In this document: positions 20,126 through 30,316 of the stretch, in pieces
Layout of the letters: every line of letters starts with the position of its first letter
Position numbering within the stretch: the first letter of the stretch is position 1
Assembly (NCBI GenBank): GCA_039654915.1
Contig: CM077597.1
Location: 32,648,001-32,712,000, forward strand
Reading direction: 5' to 3'
DNA length: 64,000 nt
Source: Aquilaria yunnanensis
Lineage: Eukaryota; Streptophyta; Magnoliopsida; Malvales; Thymelaeaceae
Notes under the pieces: model-generated
Told to the model about the DNA's origin: nothing
Database searches by the model: none
Seen by the model: only the letters and a program-made list of their open reading frames with translations
Program-made: the position numbers and the translations under genes

Positions 20126-21418
20126 TTAAGCGTAGAATTTTTTCAAGGCGTCTGAGTGCCAAGTGTTCTTCAATTCTACGCCTTCGGCGTCGCCAAGTTT
20201 GTACACGCCTTTTCATACTTCGTCGAGAACCAGATAGGGTCCTTCCCAGTTTGTGCGAAGTACGCCATGGGATGGCCTTCGGGGTGCGAAGTCGGCCTTT
20301 CGGAGAACGAGGTCTCCCTTCTTGATTTCTTTTGGCCTGGCCCGTAAGTTTACAGCCGCGGTCACTCTTTGCTGAAAAGCTTTTCTTCTCAGCTTGGCTA
20401 TTTCTCTGTGTTCGGCCATAAGATCGAGATTGGTTCTCAGGCAGAGGTCATTACCACCATCATCAAATACTTGCACCCGTACTGACGGTTGAACTACCTC
20501 TAGTGGGATAATGGCCTCTGTTCCGAAGACGAGTGAGAAAGGAGTCTCCCCTGTGGCTCTTCGGGGTGTCGTTCGGTAGCTCCATAATACACTTTGGAGT
20601 TCTCCTGGCCCTTTCCCTTTGGCTTCCCCTAGTCTATTTTTCAGGCCATCTTTTATGGTCCTGTTCGATACTTCCACCTGCCCGTTGCTTTGGGGGTGAG
20701 CTACTGGGGCGAAATGCATCTTTATTCCGAGGTCGCTGATGAATTCTTGCAAACCTTTGCCTGTGAACTGGGATCCATTATCAGCTACTAGTACCCTCGG
20801 TATGCCAAATCTGCATACGATGTTCTTCCATAGGAACTTCTGCACTTCTTTTGCCGAGATAGTTGCTAGTGGTTCTGCCTCCACCCACTTTGAGAAATAG
20901 TCCACTGCTACAACGCAGAATTTCACGCCTCCGGGTGCTGTGGGGAGTGGCCCAATAAGGTCTATACCCCAGACTGCGAAGGGCCAAGGATAGTCTGCCG
21001 AAGTTACCATTTCCGACGGTGTCCTCTGGATTTTCGCGTGTCTCTGGCAGCTACCACATTTCCGGACAAACTGTCTTGCGTCCTTTCTCGGGGTAGGCCA
21101 GAAGTATTCTTGGCGGAGTATCACTGCTGCCCGGGCATCAGTTCCAATGTGTGAACCACACATGCCTTCGTGAACTTCTTCAAGGACCATTTCAGTATCC
21201 TTTTCATCCACACATGTTTGCAGCGGATTCGCATATTCCTGCCGATATAACTCTTCGCCAATCAGGAAGAATCTTCCGGAGCGTCTTCGCAGTCTTGCAG
21301 CATCGCCGGGGTCTTCGGGGAGCAAATTCTCTACGAGGTATCTTTTTATTGGGTCTTTCCATCCTGTTCCCGAGGTCGTCATGCTCAGCACTGAGATGCT
21401 CGGATGGTCTAGCACCTT
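20126..21418 (-). pseudogene. Tat-A integrase (C-terminal part of pol), premature stop near the end
   Basis: Open on the minus strand from 21415 to 20216. The His/Cys zinc-binding domain is clear ('HEGMCGSHIGTDARA', 'CGSCQRHAK'). In the core, the catalytic residues are the Asp in 'VWGIDLIGPLP', the Asp in 'VADNGSQFTG' and the Glu in 'PQSNGQVEVSNRT', all present. The C-terminal part has 'WEGPYLVLDEV', then a TGA at 20213-20215 where Trp is expected. The same frame runs on for about 28 codons to the natural stop at 20126-20128. There is no chromodomain, as usual for Tat. The 5' part of pol is separated by the solo LTR at 21424-22292. The protein would insert the cDNA copy in the nucleus. Confidence 0.93.
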
Positions 21419-21423
21419 GGTAT

Positions 21424-22292
21424 TGATGGCCTAAGGCCTCATCGTTGTGAGTCATGATGACTGTTGAGGAGACTTCTAGGAGGAAGAACGCCTGGAAGGT
21501 GGATCGCCCCAAGGAGAGTACCTGAAAAGCTGGTAAACAGGGTTAGGAGGCCCCCGGAGTGTTTTTCCGGGGGGGGGAGCCTCCGACGCCCAAGTCAGTG
21601 GTGGCCGGAAGAAGGAGAAAGTCACTAGCTCAAAGAGAAAGGCAGAAAAGTCTCGCCTCGTATTTTCTCAGAGTGTGGGAGCTGTATATCCGGCCTGCCA
21701 ACCTCCTGTCAAGTATTTATTTCCTGTATATATAGGAATACCTAGCCCGTTCAGATCATGACACGTGTGCGGTCGGATGCTCCTGAACGTCTGGGCGTAG
21801 GGGACAGATAGTTGGTAACTAGATGGCCTCGAGCCTTGTGCTGAGACGGGCCATGATATGATTCTGATGGCGTCTGCGCGTCAGGGCGACTTTTTACGTC
21901 TGTGGTGGGACGTGTCAGAGGCTTCCTTAAATGCTTCCATAAATGCTCCTGCCGTACTCCCGAGGTCCCCGGGCGAGGTCGTCCTCTAGTTCGGACAGAG
22001 CCTCTTCGGGAATCATAACCTCAGTTCGGGGGTTCCCAGTTCCAGGGAGTTCCACCTTCGGGGATATCATGTTCGGGCAGCAATGTCTGGTGCCACTTTT
22101 CCGAAGGCGCGCTGTTCACAACCTTGGGGGGGCGAATGGAGTCCTCAAGTTTTACTGGCGTGCCGAGGCTCGGAGCTCTCCGGCTATCTCCCGAGGTGCA
22201 TGATTCCACCTGTTCCCGGGAAGCGCCAGTTCTTCTGGCCATTGTTGTGGCAGGGTGTTCGGCCAGTTTGAGGCGATAGCCTTTGGCTATCA
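21424..22292 (-). repeat. solo LTR of a related Tat family nested in Tat-A pol, TSD GGTAT
   Basis: The 869-bp unit has the same ends as the Tat-A LTR but is clearly diverged from both of its LTRs. Identical GGTAT lies at 21419-21423 and 22293-22297. It sits between the archaeal-type RNase H and integrase. It holds the stem-loop at 21546-21584 and an initiation context (ATG then 'THNDEALGHQ') like the gag start. With both its own LTRs nearly alike, Tat-A received this insert and lost the insert's interior after its own insertion, or transposed with it. Confidence 0.93.
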
Positions 22293-23584
22293 GGTATATG
22301 TTTTCGACTTCGCCCAGCAATCTGCCTCAGTGTTATTCCACCGAGGTACATTTTCGATCCGTACGGCGTCAAACTCTTGGATGAGCTTTGCTCATGATAT
22401 TTTGCCAAAATTGGGTCCTTCGCCCCATAATCTCCTGCCGTCTGCCGAACTACCAACTGGGAATCGCTGTGAGCCTTTAAGTTTCTCACGCCAATCTTTC
22501 TGGCCAAGCGCAATCCCGCTATGAGGACTTCATACTCAGCTACATTGTTGGTGACGTTGAAGCTGAACTTGATAGCCTTCATTACCTCCAGGCCTTCGGG
22601 GCCCCTGATAATTATTCCAGCTCCCTGGTGTTCGGACCCCGAGGCTCCGTCTACATGCAAGGTCCATTCTGGCTCACGCTCTTTTGGATCCGAGTGGCTC
22701 TCCTCAGTGGTGGGTATTTCGGCGACAAAATCTGCCAGGGCTTGAGCTTTTATGGCCTTCCGAGGCTCATACGTGTTTTCGTGTTCGCCCAGCTCTATGC
22801 ACCACTTGGAGAGCCTTCCCGAATGGTCAACTTTTTTCATAACATCCCGTAGTGGTAGACTACTTCGAACGATGATGGGGTGAGCCTGAAAGTATGGCCG
22901 CAGCCTTCTCCCTGCAAGCACTAAGGCATATATAGCTTTTTGAAGCAAAGGGTACCTGACTTCGGCGCCATGCAGGGACTTGCTGACATAGTAGACCGGC
23001 CATTGCTTTGACCCTTCTTCTTTCACGAGGACCGAGCTCACAGCTTTTTCTGTGACGGTGAGGTACAGTACGAGGGGCTCTCCCTCCCGAGGCTGTCGCA
23101 GAGTCGGCAGGCTGGCTAGGTAGACTTTGAGTTCTTCCCAGGCCTTTTGGCAATCTTCATCCCGAGGATGATCATTTCTTCCGAGGTCGCCTTCCATTTT
23201 TGTTGCCTTTGTGAGGACTTTGAAGAAAGGTCTACACCTATCTCCGTACCTGGAAATAAACCTGCTCAGAGAGGTTATTCTTCCGGTGAGTCTCTGCACA
23301 TCCTTGACTGTGGCAGGAGTTCGGAACTCAAGCAGAGCCTTAATCTTCTCGGGGTTAGCGTCGATGCCTCTTTCGGATACCATGTACCTAAGGAATTTTC
23401 CCGAGGTCACCCCGAAGATGCACTTCTCAGGATTAAGGTGGATCCCGAAGGCTCTGAGCTTTTGGAAGGTTTCCTCTAAATCTGCAACGTGGTAGCCAGG
23501 CAGCTTGCTCTTGACTATCATATCATCAACATACACTTCCATGTTTCTCCCCATTTGGTCTTTGAAGACCTTGTTCATCAGCCT
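22293..23584 (-). pseudogene. Tat-A RT palm/thumb, RNase H and archaeal-type RNase H (second part of pol)
   Basis: Open on the minus strand from 23578, just after the stop at 23585. Residues 16-19 form the RT catalytic box 'YVDD' ('VYVDDMIVKSK'). The thumb and connection follow ('LTGRITSLSRFISR'). The canonical RNase H region is at about residues 170-235 ('YYVSKSLHGAEVRYPLL'). A second, archaeal-type RNase H follows at about 308-395 ('LHVDGASGSEHQGAGIII', 'DSQLVVRQTAGDY'). This pair is the hallmark of the Tat lineage. A one-base deletion near 22385-22392 shifts the frame in the last part of the second RNase H, after 'AKYHEQ'. The correct frame then continues to the LTR insertion and into integrase. 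Confidence 0.92.
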
Positions 23585-26490
23585 CTAGTAGGTGGCTCCT
23601 GCATTTTTGAGCCCGAATGGCATCCTGATATAGCAGTATGTTCCTCCCTCGGTGATGAAGGCAGTCTTCTCTTCATCTTCGGGGTCCATCCTTATCTGAT
23701 GGTAGCCACTGAAGGCGTCTAGGAAACTTAGGAGCCCATATTCAGCAGTTGAATCTACCAGTTGATCTATTGGCGGCATAGGGTATGAGTCTTTCGGGCA
23801 AGCATCGTTCAAGTTTCTGAAGTCGATGCACATCCGGAGTTTGCTGCTACCTTCTTTTGTGGTGATGACCACGTTGCTTAACCACTCGGGGTACTTGACC
23901 TCCCTGATAACTTCAGCATCTAGGAGACGCTGGACTTCGGTTTTGACAAAGTTGCTTTTGTGGGCTGAGATGCTTCGTTTCTTTTGCCGGACAGGCCTTG
24001 CTTCCGGACTTACTTTGAGGCTACGCTGTATTATGCCAGGGTTCACCCCCGGCATATCTTTTGGCGAGTAGGCAAACAGATCTTTATTTTCCAGCAGAAA
24101 GGATACAAGATTTTCCTTGTCACCTTCTGCTAAGCTCTTCCCTATTCGGGTAGATTGACCTGGGATAAGCTCTATTGCTTCCATTTCTGTTTTGGCGAGA
24201 TCTTCTTCTTTGCCTTTTTCTGGTGCCCTTGCCTCCATCGTTTGCGCGAGGTTGCTTGCCGGAGCTTTTCGCGCTTTTACAAACACCTTTCTTACCTCGG
24301 CTTGGTCTATGAATACATCTGCATCTCCATCCTTGGTGGCGAATGTGACAGTCAAATACTTCACATCAGGGCGAATATGCAGATTCCCCATTGTCTGCCT
24401 TCCAAGGATGGCGTCGTACGAGGACGGGACGTTCACGACGATGAATCTCGCCATTGTGGAGGCATACAACTCAGCTGCTCCGTTCACCGAAGTCCCTTTC
24501 ATCATCAGCCGGAGGTCGATCCATCCGAGGACGGGGAGTTCGGATGGTCCAACCCCAAAAGTGGGCGAGGTGACAGGCTTCAGTTCGCTGCTGGAGATGC
24601 CCAAGCTCGGCAGCAGGTGCGAGAATAGGATGTCAGCATTTGAGCCATCATCAAGCAACACTCTTTTGACGTCCCAGTTCCCTACTCTCGCCATAATCAG
24701 TAGCGGATCGTTGTGGGGGAAGACGACGGTGGAGCCATCTTTGCGAGCCAGCTTCTTTGATGGACTTTGATACTCCATGACTGCAATTTCTCTGGCTTTC
24801 TGCTTTTTTTCCGAGGGTGGGAGCCCCGTGGTGATGGTTTGGATAACCTCTGCTGGAGGTGGAGGGCGCTTTTTTGGACTTCTATTTCTCCTCCTGTCGG
24901 AGTCATAGTCCTCATCTTCGGCCCTTTCTTCCTCCATTTTTCTGCCTTTCGGGGATGGCATCCTCAGGTATTTCCGAAGTTGGCCATTTTTTATCAGCGA
25001 CTCTATGTACTTCTTCAGCTGGAAGCAGTCTTCGGTGTCATGACCGTGGTCGCGATGAAACTGGCAGAACTTCTTTGCATTCTTCTTATTATCGGCGGTC
25101 ATGGCCCTTGGTTGCCGAATCTGCGTCCCTTGCCTTTCCAGCGCCATCAGAATGTTGGTCCGTGAAGTGCTCAATGGTGTGAAACTTTGAGGTTTCCTTC
25201 CTCGCATCCTCCGAGGTCGTCCTGCGTATTCGGTAGGATGCCGAGGTTGTTGACTGGACTCTTCGGGGCGGTGGTGATCAGACTTCGGCCCAGCCATTCT
25301 TAGTTCTTCGGTGGTCATGTGCTGTTCTGCTCTTCGGTAAAATTCTCCGAGGGTCTCTGGGGGGTCCTTTGAGAACTCATAGAACAGCTGTGAGTCTCGC
25401 CGAAGGCCTCGTGTCATGGCAAGAATGCGGATTTCGGGCCTGAAGTCTGGGACACTTAGAGCTTCCCTGTTGAATCTTTCGACATAGTCTCGGATGGTTT
25501 CTCCATTCGTCTGCTCTATGTCAAACATCTGCACAGGCATCTTCGCCGTAGGTCTACTCCCAATGAATTGCTGTGTGAAGGCCGTGGACAACTCCTGGAA
25601 CTCAGTGATGGTTCCTGAAGGCAAGGAATTGTACCACGCCGTGGCTGGCCCTGTGAGGGTGACTTCGAAGCACTTGCACATGGTAGCGTCGTCAGCACCG
25701 TGTATTATCATGCTGCGTCTGTACTTCGTCAGATGGACCTGTGGATCAGTACGGCCATCATAAATCTCCAACCGAGGTACTCTGAAGTCACCTGGCATGG
25801 CTGCCTCAACAACGGCCTGAATAAATGGCGAGTCATCTTCGCAGCATGTTCCCGAGAGTCTGGCCCAAACGGGTTTTCTGGCCACTTGTTTCTCCACTCT
25901 GTCCAGCCGTGTTAGTATCCTCTCCATCAGCACTGTGGCGCTAGGGCCTTCTTCAGGGAATGGAGATCGCCGGCGCCTCTTCGGGGGGCGAGTTCGGCGC
26001 TGAGGGGACAAGGACCTCGGCTCAGGCGACGAACTGCTTCGCTGTGAAACTCTCGGTCGCTTGGACCCGGTTTGTCCCACAAGCCGTTTCCCGAGGGCTA
26101 TATCTTCTGTGGATGATTCTTCGCGAGGGTCTCCACTCCCTGAACTTCGATGTGTAGACTTGGGGCTTTTCTCCCGAGGGCGTGTCGTTGAGGGGGGTCT
26201 CTGGGCCTGTGCTTGCTGTGGCCACCTTCGGTCGATCTGCTGGGTCATTTCAGACATGACCGAACGCTGAAAGTCCCTCAAGAAGCTCATGGTGATTACC
26301 AGAGGGCGGTCTTCCTCAGGCGCAGAAGTCCCTGGGAGTGTTTGCTCAGCAGCCGGTTGTATCTCAGGCGCGGACGGGGACTTCGGGAGCCCCTTGTCCT
26401 TAGAACGCCGAGTCTCAACGACGACGATCTCAGAGCGGGTTCCCACAGACGGCGCCAAATGATGGCCAGGGGCCTCATCGTTTATAGTCA
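23585..26490 (-). pseudogene. gag-pol: Tat-A gag, protease and RT fingers (first part of gag-pol), ends in RT nonsense codon
   Basis: Open on the minus strand for 968 codons from an ATG at 26490 that lies inside the LTR. An upstream in-frame ATG at 26548 is also in the LTR. Gag: 'IYDGRTDPQVHLTKYRRS', 'ATAWYNSLPSG' and 'FTQQFIGSRPTAKMPVQMF'. The zinc knuckle '[14 protein letters not shown]' (about 25030-25070) is C-x2-H-x4-H-x4-C, with His for the second Cys. Protease has the active site 'LLDDGSNAD' near 24640. RT fingers: 'LRMCIDFRNLNDACPKDSY', 'SFLDAFSGYHQIRM', ending 'MPFGLKNAGATY'. A TAG at 23585-23587 replaces the Gln expected next. Gag, protease and pol share one frame with no gap between them. 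Confidence 0.93.
26441..26457 (-). promoter_or_regulatory. primer-binding site of Tat-A, inside the gag reading frame
   Basis: On the minus strand TGGCGCCGTCTGTGGGA begins two bases after the 5' LTR end. Tat-D has TGGCACCGTCTGTGGGAAC at 62002-62020. The priming tRNA is not assigned here. The bases also encode 'LAPSVG' of the gag frame. Confidence 0.85.
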
Positions 26491-27338
26491 TGGTGACTGG
26501 TGGAGAGACTTCTGGGAGGAAGAATGCCTGATGGAATGGATAGCCCAAATGAGAGTGCCTGAAAGCTCAGAAACAAAGGGTTAGGAGGCCCCCGGAGTGT
26601 TTTTCCGGGGCGGAAGCCTCCGACGCCCAAGTCAGTGGTGGCTGAGAAAAGGCAGAGGAAATAGCACAAAGGGCTGAAGAGTCTCGCCTGGTAGTTTTCT
26701 CAGAGTGTGGGAGCAGTGTTTGGCCAACCAACCAACCTCTTGCCAAGTATTAATTCCTGGTATTTATAGGAGCGCCTAGCCCGTTCAGATCACGACACGT
26801 GTTCGGTCGGATGTTCCCTGAGTTTCTGGGCGTTGGAGACAGATAACTGGTAGCAGGTTGTCCTGAGCCACGTGCTGAGATGGGCCATGATGTGATTCTG
26901 ATGGCGTCCGTATGTCAGAGCGCCTATTCAGGCGACTTTATGACGTCTGTGAAAGGACGTGTCAGAGGCTTCCTTAAATGCTTCCATAAATGCTCCTGCC
27001 GTACTCCCGAGGTCCCTGGGTGAGGTCGTCCTCTAGTTCGGACAGAGCCTCTTTGGGAAACAAGCCCTCCGTTCGGGGGTTCCCAGTTTCAGGGAGTTTC
27101 GCCTTCGGGGATATCATGTTCGGCTCGCTATGTCTGGTGCCGCTTTTCCGAAGGCGATATGTTCACAACCTTGGGGGGCGAGTAGTGTCCTCGGGGTTTC
27201 CTGGCGTGCCGGGCTCGGAGCTCTTCGGCTATCTCCCGAGGTGCCTGATCGCACCTTTTCTCGGGTAGCGCCAGCTTCTTCTGGCCATCATTGTGGCAGG
27301 GAGTTCGGCCAGATAGAGCCGATAGCGTTTGGCTATCA
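26460..27338 (-). repeat. Tat-A 5' LTR
   Basis: It has the same length (879 bp) and ends as the left LTR, with about 13 differences counted by eye. The TATA box is at 26761-26768 on the minus strand, and the stem-loop at 26584-26621. The gag ATG codons at 26548 and 26490 lie inside it. Confidence 0.95.
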
Positions 27339-27907
27339 ATTTGTACCCTTAGGGATGAGTGCTCTACCTTGACAGGTATCAGGGCTTCACTTCCGATGGC
27401 AAGAAAGAATAGTCTCTTGATTTGCCTTTCTCAGAGTCAAGCAATAGCTCTAGAAAACACTAGGAAGCTCCACTAGCCAATTTCCTTCAACATTTCCTAG
27501 TAATATCTTCAAGCAATCTTTTATGGTTTGGTTGGAGACTTCTACTTGGCCATTACTTTGGGGATGTGCTATTGGGGAAAAATATATTCTAATGCCACAG
27601 TCGATGGAAAACTTCTAGAATCCTTTATCGGTGAATTGTGTCCCGTTATCTACTACCAGCACTATTGGACAACTAAACCTACATATAATGTTTTTTCACA
27701 TAAATTTTTTTTGCCAAAATAGACACTAATGGATCCACTTGTATCCATTTTGTGAAATAATCAACTGCCACCATGTTGTACTTCACCCCTCTTAGAATGG
27801 TGGGGAGCGAGCCTACGAGGTCTAGACCCTAGGCTGGAATAGGGTGGGGATAATTCATTGATGTTAAAAATTCATATGGAAATCTTTTTCAAGGTGCATG
27901 GCACTGG
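27339..27907 (-). pseudogene. Tat-B integrase core
   Basis: The plus-strand text 'cttttatggtttggttggag' and 'tggccattactttggggatg' aligns with Tat-A 20650-20700, which encodes the segment around the catalytic Glu. Similarity runs on to 27907, covering the second and first Asp regions. No long open frame remains. It is continuous with 15216-15492 across the Tat-A insertion and with 29318 on across the LK LTR. Confidence 0.82.
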
Positions 27908-29317
27908 TGTTGGGTTTCGGGAGCCAAACAGCGCAGCGGAATTTAATCGAAACCCTTCAGGATCCAAGTGAAACGGGGTAAACCGGGTGTTCAAAAATTT
28001 TATACCTAATTTTCGGTTGAGATCTCTCACTCAACTATAGAGTCGAATCACAAAACCTGAACAGTTGACGTGTTCAGGCTCTCTATGGTATCCACACGAG
28101 CCTCTCGGGATCACCACGCTTCCACCACGTCCCGGCAGATGCGTTTCTCTTGCGCTCGCAGTGCTAGCTTGCGTCCTCCAAGGAATTGCAAGAGAAGAGT
28201 GCAGCTGTCCTTTTGGGAGGCTAGGGCAAGGAGACCTGTGAATTTCTCACTAAAAGTTGTATTTATAGTGAGACTCAGCTTCCAGGCCTAATGGGTTTCA
28301 AAGCCCTAATCCAATTAGGCTTTAATTTCGGGCTTAATAATGGCTCAACTCCTTGGCCCATTATTAATATGAAATTAAAGTGAAACCATAACCCAAATAA
28401 TTAGCCCATGCACTCTAATGATCCAAATAGCTCTATGTGTGCGACCCAATAGGCTCTTGCCATGTTGGCAATGATCATAAATCACATTTATGATCATAAG
28501 CAATGAGCGGTGTCTAGCAACACATCATTGCTACCCAAGTGACAAGATTGTCGGTGAATGGACTAAACCTTTATGATCATCACTGATATATGCCATTGTC
28601 CCTTTGTCCAAGATATCAAGACTAAGCACGAGACATGGAATGTGTCACTCTCGTATAGCCCAATCTTTGGTTTCTTGATTACCGAGTAGACCAACTTAAA
28701 CTGACGACATTGATATCATATATCAACTCATCGGAGCATGGCCATACATTTTCTAAGTCTTACTCTATCAAGGGGCCCAAAGATATCACTCCCGTTACAT
28801 AGGAGGGACAAATCCCATCTTGATCATACAAATCCCTCCGCATGATATGTGACATACCCAATGACCTCCTTCAAGTTCACTCAGTTACGAGCAACAAAGG
28901 AAAGTATCAAAGTATGTGACTCACATGTAGGGAACCTTGATGATCTTAGGTCGAAGGACTACATATACCATGATCACTATGAGAATCACTTATGACACTC
29001 ATATAACGATCCATGAAGTGTTCTCATGGTGGGTCGGTCCAGTACACAAGTTCTCCAACTTGTACCCATATGTAGGCTACATATCTCATATTAGTCTCCA
29101 CATATGCTAGTCATTATGTATTATTGCAACCCGCTCCACAATAATACTAGACTAGGGATGTTTAAGAATATCATTATTCTAGGGTTACAATTATGTTTAT
29201 TACGTTACGCAGAAACAAAACAACAAACAAAATTGCTGGATTAATGCCTCAATAAAATATCATGACTCAATGTACAAAAATAGTCTCATGATTGGCTTTT
29301 TGGGCACAACACTAACA
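27908..29317 (-). repeat. solo LTR, LK family, in Tat-B integrase
   Basis: It runs from TGTTGGGTTTCG to AACACTAACA (1410 bp), flanked by ACTGG (27903-27907) and ATTGG (29318-29322), a TSD with one difference. It is the inverted relative of 40555-41969. The TATA box reads on the minus strand at about 28255-28270, so minus is the transcribed sense. No internal region remains. The superfamily is not determined. Confidence 0.85.
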
Positions 29318-29787
29318 ATTGGCACCTATAACAGGTTCTCACAAGTCTACATATATCTTGTCTCAAGGATGGCCAAAAATATCCTTGCCGAAGTATTGCA
29401 CCTACCAAAACATCTGTATCGATATAAAAACCAAACCTTCCTTCATGTATTTCTTTTAGGATGCACTCTGTTTCTACTTCTCTAATGCATTTCTATAGAA
29501 AACTAGAGTAGCCATGCTGATAAAGCTCTTCATTGATGAAGAAATACCTTTCAGCCCTTCTCTTGACTTTTGAGGCTTTGAGTGGGTCATTAGGCATCTT
29601 TCCTTTACTGTAGTATTTCTAGAGTGGTGCTCTCCATCCTTCTTGGATGTTCATTATGTGGCTTACATCTTTGCTTCGCACTTTTTGCTCTTCAATGCAC
29701 CTGTCTGTCTTAGCTAGAGCATCTACTTGTGCATTTTCTCATTTGGTAACCTTTTTTTATGATCACTTTGTCAAACTTATCCATCCT
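29318..29787 (-). pseudogene. Tat-B integrase N-terminus and linker
   Basis: The text after the LK LTR ('ggcacctataacaggttctc', 'ggccaaaaatatccttgccg') aligns with Tat-A 21045-21110, which encodes the zinc-binding segment. Similarity weakens through 29500-29780 toward the RNase H junction. Stops are frequent. Confidence 0.72.
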
Positions 29788-30129
29788 CTATTTTGCAAGG
29801 TCAAAATACTTCTTAAGTCTCAACTCCCTAACCTTATACTCCCCCCTTAACTGCCGAACTAATAGCTGCAAGTTGTTGTAAGCCCGAAGAGACTTGATGC
29901 CTATGCTCCTGGCGAGATGTAGTCTAGTGATGAATGCTTCATATTTGGCCATGTTATTTGTCACCACGAATCCAAATGTGATGGCCTTGGAAGTTTTTAT
30001 TTCTTTTGGCCCCTTCAAAATCATGGTGGCTCCTTGGTGTTTTATTCCCAATGATCCAGTGATGAATAGGTTGCACTTTGGCTCACTATCTTCATCAATG
30101 GAGGCATGCTTGTCAAGGTTATGAGGCAC
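29788..30129 (-). pseudogene. Tat-B archaeal-type RNase H
   Basis: An open frame of 113 codons on the minus strand reads 'CNLFITGSLGIKHQGATMIL' and 'FVVTNNMAKYEAFITRLHLA'. It aligns with 'LHVDGASGSEHQGAGIIIRG' and 'FNVTNNVAEYEVLIAGLRLA' of Tat-A. The first active-site Asp (HVDGAS) is Thr here (FITGS), and the Glu of AEYE is Lys (AKYE), so it would be inactive. It supports the dual RNase H layout for Tat-B as well. Confidence 0.88.
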
Positions 30130-30316
30130 TTTAGTGATTAAATCTATGAGTGCCTATGCTTTTATTGCCTTCCTTGGCTTGTAAATTATATCATACTCAC
30201 TAAGGTCTATGCACCATTTGGAAAGTCTTCCCAAATGATCCACTTTCTTTATCATGTCCTGGAGGGGTAGACCATTTTGGACCATGATTAGGTGGCCTTG
30301 AAAGTAAGGCCAAAAG
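30130..30316 (-). pseudogene. Tat-B RNase H, C-terminal part
   Basis: The plus-strand block 'ctatgcaccatttggaaagt' and 'gaccatgattaggtggcctt' parallels Tat-A 22793-22885 (end of canonical RNase H and linker). It is cut by the L2 LTR at 30317 and resumes at 32744. Confidence 0.78.

Larger units (their letters stand above)
15493..27338 (-). mobile_element. Tat-A: complete Tat-lineage Ty3/gypsy element with TSD ATTTG
   Basis: The element is 11,846 bp, with 879-bp LTRs at both ends and identical ATTTG at 15488-15492 and 27339-27343. Gag-pol reads on the minus strand from the right LTR, and a plus-strand spliced gene sits between pol and the left (3') LTR. Dual RNase H, the 'GATY' RT box, no chromodomain, and an extra antisense gene together place it in the Tat lineage. 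The LTR pair differ at about 13 positions by eye (about 98.5% identity), so insertion is recent relative to its surroundings. It is inactive: see the stop at 23585, the frameshift near 22390, the nested LTR at 21424-22292 and the stop at 20213. The element is visibly richer in G+C than the flanks. Confidence 0.96.

Noticed and set aside
24155..26584. Many plus-strand open frames opposite Tat-A gag-pol
   Set aside because: They are shadows of the GC-rich minus-strand polyprotein, which has recognisable domains throughout.
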